Shown one piece after another: positions 8,801 through 18,206 of a stretch of DNA of 64,000 nt. The stretch spans positions 62,001 through 126,000 of the forward strand of contig JAGVJN010000042.1 of NCBI GenBank assembly GCA_020051095.1, written 5' to 3'. The stretch's first letter is position 1, and each line of letters begins with the position of its first letter. The notes under the pieces are model-generated. The model made no database searches. It was not told the DNA's origin and saw nothing but the letters and a program-made list of their open reading frames with translations. A program made the translations under genes and the position numbers. This DNA comes from Pseudomonadota bacterium. Lineage in GTDB: Bacteria > Pseudomonadota > Gammaproteobacteria > Legionellales > Legionellaceae.

Positions 8801-9907
8801 ATGGAAAAGAAAGCGCTATATCTTGCCGGCGGTGGTGCGCGGGGAGCCTACCAAGTAGGGGTTTTAAAGGCAATTGATGAGATTTTAAAAGTCAAAGTTT
8901 TTCCATTTGATATGTTATGTGGCGTCAGTGTTGGCAGTGTCAACGCAACGGTATTGGCGTCTTATGCGCATGATTTCCCTGAAGCCGTTAAACGGCTAGA
9001 GACCCTTTGGGGGGCTATTCATTGTGACCAAGTGTTTGATGTTAGCAATTACCAACTGGGTAAATCTGTTTTACGAAATATCAGCCATCTGATTGTCCGA
9101 CAGAATCATTCGGGCTATTTGCTAGATACCTCGCCGTTGAGAGAATTGATTCACCGAGAAGGGGACTTTTACCTTATCAACAATAACATTGCCCAAGGTC
9201 ACCTGGAGACCCTGGAGGTTCAATGCAGCTGCTACGAAAATGCACAAACTGTATCGTTTTATCAACAAAAACAGTCATTTGAGGATTGGTTTTATCCAAG
9301 GCATATGAGTAAATTTAGTAAAATCACCGCAGATCACATCATGGCCTCAAGTGCATTGCCCTTATTTTTTCCCCCAGTTAAAGTTGGCCAATTTCATTAT
9401 GGGGATGGCAGTTTGGGGTTGGTCGCCCCTTTGCGTGGGTGCATCCGATTTAATATGAATCGCATCATGATTCTTGGCACGCGGCAAGCGCCATCATTTG
9501 CCGAAGCAGAATTAGTCGAAGCGCACAAAATTGATTTTGCTCAAATCTTGGGTGCTATGATGAATGGTTTATTTATAGATAACCTTGATCGCGATATTGA
9601 GCTTGTCAATCGCATGAACGATATTGCTCGTTTATTGACGTTATGGCGCAAACATCAATCGCCATGGCGCCCCATTCAAACCTTGTATTTACGTCCTAGT
9701 ATGGACATGGGGGCAATTGCGCAAGCGCAATACCAAAGTATGCCCGCATTATTGCGATTTTTGTTAAACATGCTCGGTGCAAAAGCTAAATCGGGTGATC
9801 TGCTTAGCTTTCTCTTATTCGAATCTGAATTCACCTCAGAAATTGTCAAGATGGGATACAAAGATACGATGGAACAGGCTAATGTAGTGGCCGCCTTTTT
9901 TAAATAA
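8801..9907 (+). CDS. Patatin-like phospholipase
   Basis: The 368-residue protein has the three patatin signatures: an oxyanion-hole loop GGGARGAYQVGVLKAI near the N-terminus, the nucleophile elbow GVSVGSVNA (G-x-S-x-G, catalytic Ser) and the catalytic Asp motif DGSLG. Such proteins hydrolyse acyl esters of phospholipids through a Ser-Asp dyad. In Legionella some patatins are secreted effectors (VipD type) and others are cytoplasmic; no signal peptide is visible here. An in-frame TTG at 8789 could add four residues; I use ATG 8801 because MEKKALYLAGGGARG is the usual start for this family. It is convergent with aroE, 15 bp apart. Confidence 0.87.
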   Translation: MEKKALYLAGGGARGAYQVGVLKAIDEILKVKVFPFDMLCGVSVGSVNATVLASYAHDFPEAVKRLETLWGAIHCDQVFDVSNYQLGKSVLRNISHLIVRQNHSGYLLDTSPLRELIHREGDFYLINNNIAQGHLETLEVQCSCYENAQTVSFYQQKQSFEDWFYPRHMSKFSKITADHIMASSALPLFFPPVKVGQFHYGDGSLGLVAPLRGCIRFNMNRIMILGTRQAPSFAEAELVEAHKIDFAQILGAMMNGLFIDNLDRDIELVNRMNDIARLLTLWRKHQSPWRPIQTLYLRPSMDMGAIAQAQYQSMPALLRFLLNMLGAKAKSGDLLSFLLFESEFTSEIVKMGYKDTMEQANVVAAFFK

Positions 9908-9922
9908 CGTTAGGGCGTGTCC

Positions 9923-10723
9923 TCATTCCATTAATTGGCTACGAATGTCACTTGTATCTGGAAGGACATGGTGCCAACGCTCAAATGCTAAAGCAGCTTG
10001 TTCAATAAGCATGCCCATACCATCCACCGCAGTCGCTACAAACGGTCGATAATGTTTTAAAAATTGGGTTTCCCCGGTTTGGCTATAAGCCAAATCATAG
10101 ACCATTTTTGCAGGAAACTTGGAGCAAGACGGCCAAGTGATTGATTGTGAAGTGGTCGTTGCTGATGTGGTATTAATGAGTATATCCATCTCGGGTAGTG
10201 GCTCGTGCCAGGGAAGGATAATCAAGTCAGGAAAATCCGATTGCAAGGCTTTCGCTCGTTCGAGCGTTCGATTACTCAACGATAGTGAACAAACACCCGC
10301 GTCCATGAGTGGTTGAATAATGCCCCGAGCTGCACCACCCGCGCCTAAAATATGAACACGTTTATCAGTTAAGGATAAGTAATGGCTGATATCTTTTACC
10401 AACCCCAACCCATCTGTATTATCTGCTATCAATTGGCCATCTTCCATCCATAAGGTGTTCGCAGCTTTCGCTTTTTCAGCACTTTCTCTGCGAAAATCCG
10501 CTAACTGATAAGCCAGCTCTTTTAGCGGTAAGGTGATATTTAGCCCTAATCCCCCGCTAATAAAAAACGACTTAACCGCTTGATTAAAGGAATCAGCGGC
10601 TACTCGTTGCTTTTCATATTTTAACGAAATCCCACATTGTTTTGCGAATGATTGATGGATAATGGGCGACAAACTGTGCTCGATTGGATCCCCAAACACC
10701 GCGCATAATCGTGTCTCAATCAT
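9923..10723 (-). CDS. aroE: Shikimate dehydrogenase
   Basis: AroE reduces 3-dehydroshikimate to shikimate with NADPH in aromatic amino-acid synthesis. The 266-residue product has [19 protein letters not shown] at the N-terminus (shikimate-binding SLSP), [15 protein letters not shown] with the catalytic Lys, and [10 protein letters not shown]. The nucleotide loop is GAGGAARGI, and the C-terminal [18 protein letters not shown] also fits. The length is normal. The gene overlaps the 3' end of uvrA by 8 bp, so the two are probably cotranscribed. Confidence 0.94.
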   Translation of the reverse strand: MIETRLCAVFGDPIEHSLSPIIHQSFAKQCGISLKYEKQRVAADSFNQAVKSFFISGGLGLNITLPLKELAYQLADFRRESAEKAKAANTLWMEDGQLIADNTDGLGLVKDISHYLSLTDKRVHILGAGGAARGIIQPLMDAGVCSLSLSNRTLERAKALQSDFPDLIILPWHEPLPEMDILINTTSATTTSQSITWPSCSKFPAKMVYDLAYSQTGETQFLKHYRPFVATAVDGMGMLIEQAALAFERWHHVLPDTSDIRSQLME

Positions 10724-13571
10724 GAGTCACCTCGAGTTGTTGTCTTTGTAATAAGGTTTTTAAGAACCGTCCTGTATGGGATATGGCTATTTCAGCCACT
10801 TGTTCAGGGGTGCCAGTGGCAATGATTTTGCCCCCCTTACTACCGCCTTCTGGCCCTAAGTCAATTAACCAATCTGCCGTTTTAATGACATCTAGATTAT
10901 GTTCGATAATGATGATTGTATTCCCTTGTTCGCGTAGCCGTTTCAGAACTTGTAATAGTTGTTCAATGTCATGAAAATGCAAGCCAGTTGTGGGCTCATC
11001 GAGAATATACAGTGTTTTCCCGGTGCCGCGCTTGGATAGTTCACGAGCGAGCTTGATGCGTTGAGCTTCTCCACCTGATAAAGTCGTTGCACTTTGCCCT
11101 AAGGAAATGTAAGACAGGCCGACGTCAATTAAGGTCTGACATTTACGTGCAAGAATAGGGATCGCTGTAAAAAATTCACACGCTTCTTCCACCGTCATGT
11201 TCAATACTTCATCAATTGTTTTGCCCTTGTATTGAATTTCCAGAGTTTCTCGATTATACCGTTTCCCTTTACAAGCATCACAGGAGACATAAATATCAGG
11301 AAGAAAATGCATTTCAACTTTAATTAAGCCATCGCCTTGGCATGCTTCGCAACGCCCCCCTTTGACATTGAAGGAAAAACGCCCGGGCTGATAGCCACGT
11401 GCTCTTGCTTCGGGTGTGTTGGCAAATAACTCCCGAATGGGCGTGAATAAGCCAGTATAGGTTGCAGGATTGGAACGAGGCGTCCTGCCAATGGGGCTTT
11501 GATCGATATCAATGACTTTATCACATTGCTCTAATCCCTCAAGACTCTCACACGTTCCCCGTGCCATCAGGCTAGCTCGATTCAGTTGGTTCGCGGCTAT
11601 GGGATATAATGTGTCATTAATTAAACTGGATTTCCCAGACCCAGAAACCCCTGTCACACAAGTCATCAAGCCCAGTGGAATAGAGACATCTACACCGGTA
11701 AGATTGTTGCAGCATACCCCTTTTAAATGGAGTTGTTCATTGGGGTTAACTTTCACACGTTCCTTCGGTACTTCGATTCGTTTGCGATGACTCAAATAAT
11801 CGCCAGTCAACGATCGTTTGCAGGCCATAATATCTTCTGGGGTCCCTTGGGCCACAACTTCTCCGCCATGCACGCCCGCTTTTGGGCCAATATCGAGAAT
11901 AAAATCAGCCGCACGGATGGCGTCTTCATCATGTTCTACCACGATCACTGTATTACCCAAGTCTCGAAGCCTTCGTAAGGTGTTTAGCAATCGCTCGTTA
12001 TCGCGTTGGTGCAATCCTATTGACGGTTCATCCAAAACATACATAACCCCCACTAAGCCTGAGCCAATCTGGCTGGCTAAGCGAATTCGCTGTGCCTCCC
12101 CACCGGATAGTGTTTCGGCGCTTCGAGCAAGGGTTAAATAATCCAACCCCACATTCACTAAAAAACCAAGCCGCTCGATAATTTCTTTGTTAATTTTTTC
12201 AGCGATTTTCCCCTTCGCACCCGGTAAGGTGAGTTGATGAAAAAACTGATAGGCATGCTCAATCGAATAGTTGGAAATTTCTGGCAACGAACGATCCGCC
12301 ACATAAACGTGACGTGCGGCCTCTCTTAATCTGGCTCCGTCGCAAGTAGGACAAGGCCTCGAGGATATATACTTGGCTAACTCTTCACGCACCGCATTAG
12401 AGTCTGACTCACGATAACGTCGTTTCATGTTGGGAATCACGCCTTCAAAAGCGTGCTGTCGTATTTGGTTCCCCGCGTGCATGCTTTCATATAGAAATTC
12501 AATGCGCTCACCTTCGCTGCCAAAAAGAATGATCGACTGAATCTTGGGGGGAAGATCGCAATAGGGGGTATTCACATCAAATTCATAATGCCTTGCCAGC
12601 GACGATAGCATGGAAAAATAATAGGCCGTTTTTTTATCCCATCCACGAATAGCGCCTTCGGCTAGGCTGGCTGTTTCATCATGAACCACCCGAGCCGGAT
12701 CAAAGAATTGATCCACCCCTAATCCATCACAACTATGACACGCGCCCATCGGGTTATTAAATGAAAATAATCGCGGCTCCAACTCACTTAAACTATAGCC
12801 ACAATGGGGGCAAGAAAACTTTGCTGAGAAGAGAATTGGCTCAAAATCACCCTCGTTCATTGGCACAACCATCGCCAATCCTTCTGCTAAATTGATGGCA
12901 TTTTCAAACGATTCACTAAGACGGGTGGCAATGTCTGGACGAACTTTAATCCGGTCGATAACGACATCAATATCGTGCTTTTGGCGTAAAGTTAATTTAG
13001 GGGCCGAATCCAACTCAACCAGTTCACCATCAATACGAGCGCGCACATAACCTTTTGCTTGTAATTGCTGGATAAGTTGCAGGTGTTCGCCTTTCCGCCC
13101 CCGAATGACCGGCGCTAAAATCATTGCTTTACTATCCGCGGGTAATGCTAAAACGGCATCAACCATCTGGGTAATGGTCTGTGCATTCAAGCTCCCACCA
13201 TGCGTTGGGCAACGGGGGTCACCAACGCGAGCAAATAATAAACGCAAATAATCGTGGATTTCAGTGATGGTGCCTACCGTTGATCTGGGGTTATGAGAGG
13301 TCGCTTTTTGCTCTATAGAAATCGCCGGCGACAACCCCTCTATGGCATCCACGTCAGGCTTTTCCATCATCGATAAAAATTGGCGGGCATAAGCCGATAA
13401 GGATTCAACATAGCGCCGTTGACCTTCCGCATATAATGTGTCAAACGCTAAGGAGGATTTGCCAGAACCCGATAAACCTGTAATGACCGTTAATTGGTTG
13501 CGAGGCATAGTCACTGAAATATTTTTTAAATTGTGAGTTCTTGCCCCTTTAATGTCTATGGTCTCGTGCAT
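10716..13571 (-). CDS. uvrA: Excinuclease ABC subunit UvrA
   Basis: UvrA is the damage-recognition ATPase of nucleotide excision repair. The 951-residue product has two ABC modules (Walker [13 protein letters not shown] and [25 protein letters not shown] and [12 protein letters not shown] signatures) and zinc-finger cysteines (CPHCGYSL..., CEACQGDG...CDACKGKR). The chosen start ([18 protein letters not shown], 13571) matches the family; the frame is open 28 codons further upstream into the intergenic region. I found no CTGT-N8-ACAG LexA-type operator upstream, in line with the absence of a classical LexA circuit in Legionella. It overlaps aroE. Confidence 0.96.
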   Translation of the reverse strand: MHETIDIKGARTHNLKNISVTMPRNQLTVITGLSGSGKSSLAFDTLYAEGQRRYVESLSAYARQFLSMMEKPDVDAIEGLSPAISIEQKATSHNPRSTVGTITEIHDYLRLLFARVGDPRCPTHGGSLNAQTITQMVDAVLALPADSKAMILAPVIRGRKGEHLQLIQQLQAKGYVRARIDGELVELDSAPKLTLRQKHDIDVVIDRIKVRPDIATRLSESFENAINLAEGLAMVVPMNEGDFEPILFSAKFSCPHCGYSLSELEPRLFSFNNPMGACHSCDGLGVDQFFDPARVVHDETASLAEGAIRGWDKKTAYYFSMLSSLARHYEFDVNTPYCDLPPKIQSIILFGSEGERIEFLYESMHAGNQIRQHAFEGVIPNMKRRYRESDSNAVREELAKYISSRPCPTCDGARLREAARHVYVADRSLPEISNYSIEHAYQFFHQLTLPGAKGKIAEKINKEIIERLGFLVNVGLDYLTLARSAETLSGGEAQRIRLASQIGSGLVGVMYVLDEPSIGLHQRDNERLLNTLRRLRDLGNTVIVVEHDEDAIRAADFILDIGPKAGVHGGEVVAQGTPEDIMACKRSLTGDYLSHRKRIEVPKERVKVNPNEQLHLKGVCCNNLTGVDVSIPLGLMTCVTGVSGSGKSSLINDTLYPIAANQLNRASLMARGTCESLEGLEQCDKVIDIDQSPIGRTPRSNPATYTGLFTPIRELFANTPEARARGYQPGRFSFNVKGGRCEACQGDGLIKVEMHFLPDIYVSCDACKGKRYNRETLEIQYKGKTIDEVLNMTVEEACEFFTAIPILARKCQTLIDVGLSYISLGQSATTLSGGEAQRIKLARELSKRGTGKTLYILDEPTTGLHFHDIEQLLQVLKRLREQGNTIIIIEHNLDVIKTADWLIDLGPEGGSKGGKIIATGTPEQVAEIAISHTGRFLKTLLQRQQLEVTHD

Positions 13572-13665
13572 CAAACACTCAGTCGGAAAAATTTGGGCTA
13601 CAATTGTAGTAGAAATACGATCGTTATGCACCATAAAAGTTGTAATATTGAACAAGGAAGACTCT

Positions 13666-14136
13666 ATGAAGCTTAGACCATCGCCTAATCTCCTATTAGC
13701 TTGCCTTTTGCTGATTGCATACCCCGCCTATGCAAGTTCACCCGAACTATACATGCCAACGGATAATGAGGTAGCAACCTGGACCAGTAACGTTTTGCAA
13801 CAAACGATAACTGTTGACTACAAACAGCTTGAAGCACAGGATAAAAGCAGAACCGTTCGCCAGTATTATAGCGGCCAAGCTTGGAGCGGACTAGGGAATT
13901 TCTTTGGCAGTATTATACCGCAAATTATCAAATATAAAGAAAGAACAAACCCCATCCCAGCTGGGCCTCCAATCATTACGGACAAGGGCCAATTCAATGG
14001 CATGCCATTTTGGAAAGTCTCTCAGACATTTCATTTTCCTGAGATTGACAAGTATGTTTGGTTTTCAGTGATCGTGATCCCAAACACAGACCCGCCATTG
14101 ATCATTGAAAGTCTCAATATGAAAATGGATATGTAG
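13666..14136 (+). CDS. Exported protein of unknown function
   Basis: I do not recognise this 156-residue protein. It starts with a typical Sec signal peptide ([21 protein letters not shown], cleavage likely after AYA-S, about residue 24). The mature part is short and mixed alpha/beta: [19 protein letters not shown], then [18 protein letters not shown] and a C-terminal [25 protein letters not shown]. It has no cysteine after the signal, so it is probably a soluble periplasmic or secreted protein. AAGGAAG lies 6-12 nt before ATG 13666. It is divergent from uvrA and convergent with bamE. Confidence 0.72.
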   Translation: MKLRPSPNLLLACLLLIAYPAYASSPELYMPTDNEVATWTSNVLQQTITVDYKQLEAQDKSRTVRQYYSGQAWSGLGNFFGSIIPQIIKYKERTNPIPAGPPIITDKGQFNGMPFWKVSQTFHFPEIDKYVWFSVIVIPNTDPPLIIESLNMKMDM

Positions 14137-14180
14137 GGAACTTACCATAGTCAAATCAACAAACTCAATGCTGATGGTAC

Positions 14181-14504
14181 TTACTCTGCCTCGTTTAACG
14201 AGGCATCGATTTTACTTAAACGCCCTTGTTGAAAATACAGTATGATTCGTCGCTTTTTGATGTGGCCATTCCCCTTTTGCAGGGTATAAACATAATCCCA
14301 TCGGTTTTTATTGAAAATGGGGCTTATCAAGCTGGTACCCATGATCACAGACGCCTCTTGCTTGCTCATACCAATATGCAATCGTTTTAACTTATAAGCG
14401 GGCAACAAGTTGCCTTGTTGTTTTTTGCGCTGAGAGAAGTCAATTGATGCACAATGGCTTAACATCAAACAACAAATCATCAATATAATACTTTTTCTCA
14501 TCAT
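14181..14504 (-). CDS. bamE: Outer-membrane assembly lipoprotein BamE (OmlA/SmpA)
   Basis: BamE is a lipoprotein of the BAM complex that inserts beta-barrel proteins in the outer membrane. The 107-residue product has a lipoprotein signal ending LMLSHC-AS (lipobox LSHC). Its mature domain has the family pattern LKRLHIGMSKQEASVIMGT, then NRWDYVYTLQKGNGHIKKRRIILYFQQGRLSKID. The frame is open 15 codons upstream, but the start at MRK or MMRK (14504) puts the signal peptide in place. It is divergent from fur, the classic omlA-fur arrangement. A palindrome (TGCCTCGTT-T-AACGAGGCA) lies within its last codons. Confidence 0.9.
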   Translation of the reverse strand: MMRKSIILMICCLMLSHCASIDFSQRKKQQGNLLPAYKLKRLHIGMSKQEASVIMGTSLISPIFNKNRWDYVYTLQKGNGHIKKRRIILYFQQGRLSKIDASLNEAE

Positions 14505-14598
14505 ATTTTTTGCTTCAACTAAAAAAGTTATACATAATAGCATGACCATTTCATTGACAGAAGATTTTTTTGCCCTATAAATAACATCCTACCGTTTA

Positions 14599-14656
14599 CC
14601 TTCTCCCCAGACATGGGGAGAAGGTGCCCGAAGGGCGGATGAGGGGTTTATGAATC
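14599..14656. repeat. 58-bp dispersed hairpin repeat, copy 1
   Basis: The unit begins CCTTCTCCCC and folds as CCTTCTCCCC/GGGGAGAAGG around AGACAT. It continues with a conserved GGGCGGATGAGGGGTTT tail. It matches the copy at 17315-17372 at about 54 of 58 positions by eye. It lies between bamE and fur. Confidence 0.8.
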
Positions 14657-14738
14657 ATAAGGTAATCTTTACGTGTTGTATCGGCAATTTATTTAAATTT
14701 GCCAACTTCAAAAATTTAGTCCGATTAGAGGAGAGATT

Positions 14739-15155
14739 GTGGAAGACGAAAACCAACAGTTGAAAGATGCTGGCCTTAAAATCACCGTTCCAAGAGTGAA
14801 GGTATTACAAATTTTAGAGCAATCCGAAGACCGACACCTCAGTGCAGAGGCCGTGTATAAGGCACTAATCGATATGGGAGAAGATGTTGGTCTTGCAACC
14901 GTATATCGTGTTCTAACACAGTTTGAAGCAGCCGGTCTGGTTATTCGACATAATTTTGAAGGCAGCTATGCAGTCTATGAACTACGTCAGGAGGAACACC
15001 ACGATCACCTCGTCTGTGTTAAATGCGGAAGAGTCGAAGAGTTCATTGATGAAATGATAGAAAAACGCCAAGAAATCATTGCCGAAAAAGCAGGGTTTCA
15101 GATGACGGATCATGCCCTCAATATTTTTGGTTTATGTCCTGCTTGTCGTCGATAA
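14739..15155 (+). CDS. fur: Ferric uptake regulator Fur
   Basis: Fur is the iron-dependent repressor of iron acquisition. The 138-residue product has the winged-helix N-domain (LKITVPRVKVLQILEQ, recognition helix VGLATVYRVLTQFEAAGLV) and metal sites HHDHLVCVKCGRVEEF and a C-terminal CPAC. The start codon is GTG at 14739 with AGAGGAGAG just upstream, giving the normal length. The GMC oxidoreductase gene begins 14 bp after the stop, so the two may share a transcript. Confidence 0.95.
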   Translation: MEDENQQLKDAGLKITVPRVKVLQILEQSEDRHLSAEAVYKALIDMGEDVGLATVYRVLTQFEAAGLVIRHNFEGSYAVYELRQEEHHDHLVCVKCGRVEEFIDEMIEKRQEIIAEKAGFQMTDHALNIFGLCPACRR

Positions 15156-15168
15156 GGAGCATTACAGG

Positions 15169-16752
15169 ATGTTTGATTATATTATTATTGGCGGAGGGAG
15201 TGCCGCCTGTGTATTAGCCTCTCGATTAAGTGAAAATCCCGACAACAGGGTATGCTTGATTGAAGCAGGTGGCAGCCATCATCGTGCGGCAGTACAGATT
15301 CCTTTTTTAACCATCTTAACGATGCCATGGTGGTATAAAAATTGGCATTATCGAACCGAGCCTCAACCTGGGTTAAATAATCGCCGAGGTTACCAACCAC
15401 GAGGAAAAGTACTAGGCGGGTCTAGCGCTATTAACGCCATGATCTATATCCGTGGTCAACAACAAGACTATGACAATTGGGCAAAGGCAGGGGGCTCACA
15501 ATGGCGCTTTGATAATATATTGCCGGTTTTTAAAGCGTTTGAAAATAACCAGCGACTCAATGGCCCCTATCATGGCCAATCAGGTGAGTTGTATGTGAGT
15601 GATCTCATTTCGCCAAATCCGGCCTCAGAAGCTTTTGTCAAAGCAGCCATTGGATGTGGTTATCCGTTTAACCATGATTTTAATGGCGAAAGCCAATATG
15701 GGGTTGGATTATATCAAGTCACCCAAAAAAATGGCCTCCGTCATACGTCGGCCCATGCGTTTATCGACCCCATCTTTCAACGTAAAAATTTGACCATCCT
15801 TACGAAAAGCCACGCGCTAAAATTACTATTCAATGGAAAAACATGCGAAGGTGTCACAATAAAAAGGGGTGGAAAAACGGAAGATATTAAAGCCAAAAAG
15901 CATGTCATTTTGTGTGCTGGTGCTATCAGCTCCCCCCATTTATTACTGCTTTCAGGAATCGGTGACAAAGATCAATTGGCTCAGCATGGGATTCGCTGCC
16001 ACCACCACTTGCCGGGTGTTGGTCTTAATTTTCATGATCATCCTGACTATGTGCATTGCTATCGCTCCACCAACCACAACCTAATTGGTTTTACCCCAGG
16101 TGCATTATTCGATATCGCAAAAGCATGGTTTTTGTATCGTAAACAGCCGACCGGCTTAATGACAACCAACTATGCCGAGGCTGGCGGATTTTTATCAACC
16201 ACCAAGACCCCCGATAGACCTGATATACAATTACACTTTGTCACAGGTATCGTTGATAATCATGCGCATCGATTTCATTTCCCCCGCGGCATGTCCTGCC
16301 ATGTCTGTGTATTACGTCCGAAAAGCCGTGGGAGTATTCGTCTAAAATCCGCAGACCCTTTCAAAGCCCCTGCCATTGATCCTAATTTCCTGGCTAATGA
16401 TGACGACATGAACACCCTACTCAACGGTTATAAAATGACGTTGGATATCATGGAGCACGAACAGTTATCCCCTTTTCGAGATAAGCCTTATTATATTGCA
16501 ACCTCTGATGAAGCCATCATCGAACTTATACGCAACCGCGCCGACACCGTTTACCATCCAGTAGGGAGTTGCCGTATGGGGGAAGATGAACTGGCTGTGG
16601 TTGATGGCCAACTAAAGGTTCATGGCATCGAAAAGTTAACAGTTGCAGATGCCTCCATCATGCCGGAAGTCGTTTCTGGCAATACCAATGCTCCCAGCAT
16701 GGTCATTGGGGAAATGGCTGCACGATTTATTTTAAGCCAAGATAGTCACTAA
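15169..16752 (+). CDS. GMC-family FAD oxidoreductase (choline dehydrogenase-like)
   Basis: The 527-residue enzyme belongs to the glucose-methanol-choline oxidoreductases, which oxidise alcohols with FAD. The N-terminal dinucleotide motif is IIGGGSAACVLASRLSENP. The GMC signature RGKVLGGSSAINAMIYIRGQ follows, and the C-terminal catalytic region has HPVGSCRMG and NTNAPSMVIGE. BetA-like enzymes act on choline, but the lack of a betB neighbour leaves the substrate open. Starts further upstream overlap fur; ATG 15169 has AAGGAG and CAGGA upstream and gives the proper N-terminus. Confidence 0.88.
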   Translation: MFDYIIIGGGSAACVLASRLSENPDNRVCLIEAGGSHHRAAVQIPFLTILTMPWWYKNWHYRTEPQPGLNNRRGYQPRGKVLGGSSAINAMIYIRGQQQDYDNWAKAGGSQWRFDNILPVFKAFENNQRLNGPYHGQSGELYVSDLISPNPASEAFVKAAIGCGYPFNHDFNGESQYGVGLYQVTQKNGLRHTSAHAFIDPIFQRKNLTILTKSHALKLLFNGKTCEGVTIKRGGKTEDIKAKKHVILCAGAISSPHLLLLSGIGDKDQLAQHGIRCHHHLPGVGLNFHDHPDYVHCYRSTNHNLIGFTPGALFDIAKAWFLYRKQPTGLMTTNYAEAGGFLSTTKTPDRPDIQLHFVTGIVDNHAHRFHFPRGMSCHVCVLRPKSRGSIRLKSADPFKAPAIDPNFLANDDDMNTLLNGYKMTLDIMEHEQLSPFRDKPYYIATSDEAIIELIRNRADTVYHPVGSCRMGEDELAVVDGQLKVHGIEKLTVADASIMPEVVSGNTNAPSMVIGEMAARFILSQDSH

Positions 16753-16877
16753 CCAATGGCGTCTATACCCACTTATTTCCTGCACCTAAAGCATGAATGG
16801 AAGGCGTCCGATCTATAGGACCCTTGGTTGCATTTTGTTGTCTATAATTTAGGATGTGGACTAAAAAGGAATTCGCA

Positions 16878-17282
16878 ATGGCTAAATTGGTAGAAATTGA
16901 AGGCATTGGAGCAAAGTTTTCAAAATTGCTTCAATCGATAGGCATCGAGGATCAATATCAACTTCTGCACACCTGCAGTGAACGAGGGGGTCGAGAACGC
17001 GTTGCCCGAGAAACAGGAATTAGCGGAAAACTGATCCTCAAATGGACCAACCAAGCAGATTTAGCTCGGATCAATGGCATCGGTGAAGAATATGCTGAAC
17101 TACTTGAGCGTTCGGGTGTCGATACGGTCCCCGAGCTAGCTCAACGAAATGCCGAATCATTAGTGAGCATGCTACAAGAAACCAATGACCGATTAAACCT
17201 TGTACGCCATCTACCTGGACTTCCTCAAGTCCAGTCCTGGATCGAACAAGCAAAAAATCTTCCTCGGATGATTTATTATTAG
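16878..17282 (+). CDS. DUF4332 helix-hairpin-helix protein
   Basis: The 134-residue protein has two helix-hairpin-helix-like units: LVEIEGIGAKFSKLLQSIGI near the N-terminus and LARINGIGEEYAELLERSGV at about residues 60-79. This is the layout of DUF4332, a family predicted to bind nucleic acid in a sequence-independent way; its role is not known. AAAAGGAA upstream of ATG 16878 supports that start over the ATG 24 bp earlier. It stands alone, with a dispersed 58-bp repeat right after it. Confidence 0.8.
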   Translation: MAKLVEIEGIGAKFSKLLQSIGIEDQYQLLHTCSERGGRERVARETGISGKLILKWTNQADLARINGIGEEYAELLERSGVDTVPELAQRNAESLVSMLQETNDRLNLVRHLPGLPQVQSWIEQAKNLPRMIYY

Positions 17283-17314
17283 GACAAGACTTCTAAATAA
17301 CTTGCTTCATGTTC

Positions 17315-17372
17315 CCTTCTCCCCAGGCATGGGGAGAAGGTGCCCAACGGGCGGATGAGGGGTTTTTGAATC
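17315..17372. repeat. 58-bp dispersed hairpin repeat, copy 2
   Basis: Same unit as 14599-14656, in the same orientation: CCTTCTCCCC-AGGCAT-GGGGAGAAGG stem, then GGGCGGATGAGGGGTTTTTGAATC. Differences are scattered single bases, mostly compensated outside the stem. Confidence 0.8.
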
Positions 17373-17416
17373 GAAGTTATTATTTTGATGAATAGCGCAT
17401 AGGGCTTGAAATGCTT

Positions 17417-17526
17417 ACGAAAAACCCCAAGGTCGAGGCAAAACAATTTTTTTAATGAGGGAGTTTAGATTAACTAAATGACCGAATTAAAAACTTTTTT
17501 TATCGAAGAGATTGGAAGTTTTTCGT
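17417..17526. repeat. 110-bp centred imperfect palindrome, MITE-like
   Basis: The ends are ACGAAAAAC and GTTTTTCGT, and the exact centre is TTTAG-ATTAA-CTAAA (17464-17478). In between, arms with shared CCAA, TC, CGA and A-runs pair imperfectly. A shorter relative with the same left arm and the same right end lies at 36361-36418. The symmetrical shape and second copy suggest a non-autonomous mobile element or its remnant. Confidence 0.6.
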
Positions 17527-17546
17527 CAGTCCTTTAGGAAACACCT

Positions 17547-18206
17547 TCAGGGGTTGCTTTCAGTGACATAACTCAATACTCGTTGAACGAACTTGGGGCC
17601 GGGATCGCTTTTATCGGTTTGATAATTGCTGTCTTGTTCCAACCAGAGTGGGGTGTTTTTGAATTTTAAATACTCGTTATGCCCAATGATATGTTTAATT
17701 TGAGGGTATTTTGCTCTGAGGCGACAAACTAAATAAGCATTTGCTTTGGCTTGAGCCTCAGTCATATCATCGATTTCATTAACCCCGCCAATATTTTCTA
17801 TGCCAATTGCATAATGATTCAAGCCAATGACATGACGCGCCATCCAATTATCAGGCATGAGCTGATAAATACTGCCATCTTTGTCAACGATGAAATGCGT
17901 AGAGACATTTAAGTTACCTGGTAACTCTTTGAGTCTGGGAGAGTTTTTGGGAAAGGCAGGAGGATTAAAAATACGCCAGGTTGTTTCGAGACTATCAATC
18001 ATGGTCCAATGGATAACGATTATCTGGGGATCTAATTCAATGGACTTTGACTCGATACCATAATGTTTTTGTTGATACTGCTGGGTTAAAGAGATGCGTT
18101 CTTGATTGAATTCGATGGGTTTTGAATGAATAGGAAGCGGATCATGGCAGGAAAATGCATGAATTTGTAAGGTGATTAACATTAATAAACAAATCGGTGT
18201 TTTCAT
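17547..18206 (-). CDS. N-acetylmuramoyl-L-alanine amidase (Amidase_2, AmiD-like)
   Basis: The 219-residue protein has a signal peptide (MKTPICLLMLITLQIHAFS) and an Amidase_2 domain. The zinc ligands are visible: IVIHWTMIDS (first His), MARHVIGLNHYAIGIENIGG, and IIGHNEYLKFKNTP (His), followed by the catalytic-end DSNYQTDKSDPGPKF, where the conserved K-x-DPGP is intact. Such enzymes cut the bond between MurNAc (or anhydro-MurNAc) and L-Ala of peptidoglycan in the periplasm. Its start overlaps the stop of the upstream MltA-like gene by 4 bp (ATGA), so the two are translationally coupled. Confidence 0.88.
   Translation of the reverse strand: MKTPICLLMLITLQIHAFSCHDPLPIHSKPIEFNQERISLTQQYQQKHYGIESKSIELDPQIIVIHWTMIDSLETTWRIFNPPAFPKNSPRLKELPGNLNVSTHFIVDKDGSIYQLMPDNWMARHVIGLNHYAIGIENIGGVNEIDDMTEAQAKANAYLVCRLRAKYPQIKHIIGHNEYLKFKNTPLWLEQDSNYQTDKSDPGPKFVQRVLSYVTESNP

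Noticed and set aside
13571-13666. LexA-type SOS box upstream of uvrA
   Set aside because: No CTGT-N8-ACAG-like operator is present between uvrA and the divergent gene.
14187-14205. Terminator in the last codons of bamE
   Set aside because: The palindrome TGCCTCGTT-T-AACGAGGCA is inside the coding region and has no T-run.
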